Below are positions 5,776-7,687 of a stretch of 7,687 nt of DNA, one piece after another; position 1 is the stretch's first letter, and each line of letters starts with the position of its first letter. The stretch covers positions 1-7,687 of the forward strand of contig CAYXUS010000086.1 of assembly GCA_964468415.1 (NCBI GenBank), read 5' to 3'. Under the pieces are notes generated by a model, which saw only the letters and a program-made list of their open reading frames with translations, had not been told where the DNA came from and did no database searches. Position numbers and translations under genes: made by a program. Origin of the DNA: Caldithrix sp964468415 (GTDB lineage: Bacteria; Calditrichota; Calditrichia; Calditrichales; Calditrichaceae).

Positions 5776-7032
5776 ATGTTAAAAAAGTGTCTATTTATTT
5801 TACTATTACCCGTTTCGCTTGTGCTGGCCTCGGGGTTTTCCATTTATGAACAGGGAGGCAGGGCAACCGGTATGGCCGGAGCGTTTATTGCCAAGGCCAA
5901 TGATGCTTCTTCTGTTTTTTACAATCCGGCGGGCATAAGCGCTGCCAGAGGCTGGAATATTCAATTGGGAACAACCGTCATTCAAACCGAGTTCGCTTTT
6001 ACCGGCCCGGCAAATATGGATCCCCGATTTTACACTCCTGCTCAAAAGGGACAGTTTTTCCCCGGTCATTTGTATTTGAGTTACGGGCTTTCGCCCAAGT
6101 GGGCGTTTGCTCTGGGTGTTTATTCGCCTTTTGGCATGGGCAGCGAGTGGGGCTCGTCACAGGACCCGTGGGTGGGGCGTCTCCTGGCGACCAAGACCGA
6201 ATTTCAGACTTTGTTTGTCACTCCGGTGGTTGCTTACCGGCTTTTTGACAATTTGGCGCTTGCTCTGGGCGTTTCTTTGGTACATTCCAGCGTGACCATG
6301 GAAAAGGATGTGTATTTTGCACCGCGAGACCTTTTCGGCCATTCCAAAATGACTGCCTCGGCAAATGGTATGGGCTTTACCATAGGGTTGCAATATCAGG
6401 TGCTCCGGCGCGTGCATCTGGGGGTGACCTACCGCAGCGCCGTAAAAAATTCTTTTAACGATGGCAGCGCCGAGTTCACTTTTCCCTCTACTTTGAATCC
6501 TACGGTAAATCAGGAAGTGGCTGCTTATTTCCCGGCAAAGGTTGGCGCAAAATCCGAGTTGACTTTACCGGCAACTCTGGGAATTGGTCTGGCCTACGAT
6601 TTTACGGAAAATTTGAGCATGGAGTTCGACTACGTACAGACGGGCTGGCATACCTACGACCAGGTCAAAATTTCGTTTGATGAGCCGGTAGCCGGACAAA
6701 ACGAAACGATAAATCCACGAAATTACAAAGATAGCTATGCCCTGAGACTCGGGCTGGAATACCGCATGGACACCCATTTCACATTGCGTGCCGGCTATGC
6801 CTGGGATACGCATGCCGTTCCGGCGGCTTACGTGGAGCCAAGTTTGCCCGAAAACGATCGTCACAACTACACCATTGGTTTGGGCTATTGCAATAACGGC
6901 TTTCGGGTGGATGCCGCTTATCACGTTTTATTGCAGGACGACCGTCAGGTAAAAAATTCGGTGTACAACTTTGATGGCGTTTATTCCGGGCTGGCCAACA
7001 TTTTCGGGCTAACCGTTGGCTATTCTTTTTAA
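5776..7032 (+). CDS. FadL/OmpP1/TodX-family outer-membrane transport protein, 418 aa
   Basis: Family members are 14-stranded outer-membrane barrels that let long-chain fatty acids or other hydrophobic compounds pass by a lateral opening. The ATG at 5776 has GGAGG at 5767-5771 in front of it. The longer in-frame start at 5710 (GTG) lacks a good site and would bury the signal peptide. Residues 1-18 are a signal peptide. The mature N-terminus SGFSIYEQGGRATGMAGAF followed by DASSVFYNPAGIS (43-55) is the family's plug region with its NPAG motif. The rest alternates barrel strands and loops (YLSYGLSPKWAFALGVYSPF, LGVTYRSAVK, LRLGLEYRMD), and the chain ends in LTVGYSF with the terminal Phe of a BAM signal. 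Length is close to E. coli FadL. The lipoprotein gene follows 21 nt later, in one operon. The substrate is not known, so no symbol is given. Confidence 0.93.
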   Translation: MLKKCLFILLLPVSLVLASGFSIYEQGGRATGMAGAFIAKANDASSVFYNPAGISAARGWNIQLGTTVIQTEFAFTGPANMDPRFYTPAQKGQFFPGHLYLSYGLSPKWAFALGVYSPFGMGSEWGSSQDPWVGRLLATKTEFQTLFVTPVVAYRLFDNLALALGVSLVHSSVTMEKDVYFAPRDLFGHSKMTASANGMGFTIGLQYQVLRRVHLGVTYRSAVKNSFNDGSAEFTFPSTLNPTVNQEVAAYFPAKVGAKSELTLPATLGIGLAYDFTENLSMEFDYVQTGWHTYDQVKISFDEPVAGQNETINPRNYKDSYALRLGLEYRMDTHFTLRAGYAWDTHAVPAAYVEPSLPENDRHNYTIGLGYCNNGFRVDAAYHVLLQDDRQVKNSVYNFDGVYSGLANIFGLTVGYSF

Positions 7033-7053
7033 GAAAAAGCAGGAGCAAGATTC

Positions 7054-7687
7054 ATGAAGAAGAAAATAATTACATTCGTTTTGTTCGTGGCCGGTCTTTG
7101 GGTTGTGACCTCTTGTAGTTTAAGCGAACCAAAAATTACCAGGACCACGGTGAATGAGAATGAACAAAAGCTATTTTTTCATCTAATGGCCCTGGGCGAT
7201 GATATTATCGCCGGGTATCAATCGGCAGCGTTGGTCGAACCGCATCAGCGTAACGATTTTGTGGCCTTGATTGCCCGGCAGGGTGAAACACCAATGTTCC
7301 AGCAACCCTACATTCATTACCCGGGGTTGGGCTCCGAATCGTACGCCGGTTACGGAATATTAGAGCTGGAATATCTGGATAATCCCGAAACGCCGAAAAC
7401 GGTCATCCCGGATCCGGTGATTAAGGCCATCCCTTTTTCCGATTATCCGAACTTTGATCCTACCACCAATCCTTTTGTTGACGATTCCGTAATGCTGTGG
7501 CCCTATCCTTACAACAATTTAGCCGTACCGGGCATTTACGTGGATGATGTGATTCATGGTGTAAGTAAATTACGCAGCCGGAGTAAAAGCGGATTTTTAG
7601 ATGTTATTCTGCGCAATCCGCTTCCCGCACCCTATGGCTACAAAAGCGCATTTGAGCAGGCAAAATTATTTCAACCAACGCTGGTGC
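7054..7687 (+). CDS. SGNH/GDSL-hydrolase-like lipoprotein with altered nucleophile motif (partial, 3' end outside)
   Basis: The frame is open to the window edge, giving 211 residues without the C-terminus. AGGAG at 7041-7045 lies 8 nt before the ATG. Residues 1-21 are a lipoprotein signal with lipobox V-T-S-C21, so the mature protein is lipid-anchored. LMALGDDIIAGYQSAAL (about 45-61) aligns with block I of SGNH hydrolases, usually GDSLTAG or GNSLTAG, and is followed by the DFVALIARQ helix of the same subfamily. YNNLAVPG (153-160) and FEQAKLFQPTLV at the end also fit; the next expected motif, a GNND-type block, lies beyond the edge. The nucleophilic Ser is replaced by Asp50 (GAT), not a one-base change from any Ser codon, so ester hydrolysis by the usual mechanism seems unlikely. 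Such lipoproteins are found beside FadL-type porins in Bacteroidota, which suggests a joint role in uptake or processing of lipidic compounds. Confidence 0.85.
   Translation, partial: MKKKIITFVLFVAGLWVVTSCSLSEPKITRTTVNENEQKLFFHLMALGDDIIAGYQSAALVEPHQRNDFVALIARQGETPMFQQPYIHYPGLGSESYAGYGILELEYLDNPETPKTVIPDPVIKAIPFSDYPNFDPTTNPFVDDSVMLWPYPYNNLAVPGIYVDDVIHGVSKLRSRSKSGFLDVILRNPLPAPYGYKSAFEQAKLFQPTLV

Overview
The window looks like chromosomal DNA from a Gram-negative bacterium of the Fibrobacteres-Chlorobi-Bacteroidetes (FCB) side of the tree. A Caldithrix-like Calditrichota genome is my best guess, not a proof. Reasons: a diderm envelope gene set (FadL-type porin, unknown beta-barrel, SGNH lipoprotein, secreted M1 peptidase), Bacteroidota-like forms of the M1 and SGNH proteins, medium base composition, and a probable selenocysteine codon. 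There are no tRNA or rRNA genes, CRISPR arrays or insertion sequences.

Layout: bases 1-180 are the 3' end of etfA. It converges on a minus-strand gene of unknown function (223-801), and a perfect 28-bp palindrome (193-220) between them can terminate both. A gene-free stretch (802-1225) holds divergent promoters and a 26-bp palindrome. All later genes are on the plus strand and all encode exported proteins: a DUF1573 protein (1226-1648), a signal-peptide-bearing methionine sulfoxide reductase B (1828-2331), a probable outer-membrane beta-barrel of unknown role (2422-3501), an M1-family metallopeptidase (3605-5491) ending at a strong intrinsic terminator (5509-5557), then a second unit with a FadL/OmpP1-type porin (5776-7032) and an SGNH-hydrolase-like lipoprotein (7054 to the window end).

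The main finding is the DUF1573 gene. An ordinary reading stops at a TGA at 1457-1459, but the same frame continues for 62 codons that complete the DUF1573 domain. The TGA falls exactly where the family has the first Cys of its Cys-Gly-Cys-Thr motif, giving Sec-Gly-Cys-Thr. A hairpin with a G in the second position of its apical loop lies 21 nt downstream, as expected of a bacterial SECIS element. The gene is therefore read here as a 140-residue periplasmic selenoprotein. Its neighbour MsrB keeps the catalytic Cys but lacks both usual resolving Cys positions, so it may need an outside thiol or selenol reductant. A functional link between the two is inference.

The second oddity is the SGNH-like lipoprotein, whose nucleophile motif reads Gly-Asp-Asp instead of Gly-Asp-Ser, so it may be a non-catalytic partner of the FadL-type porin.
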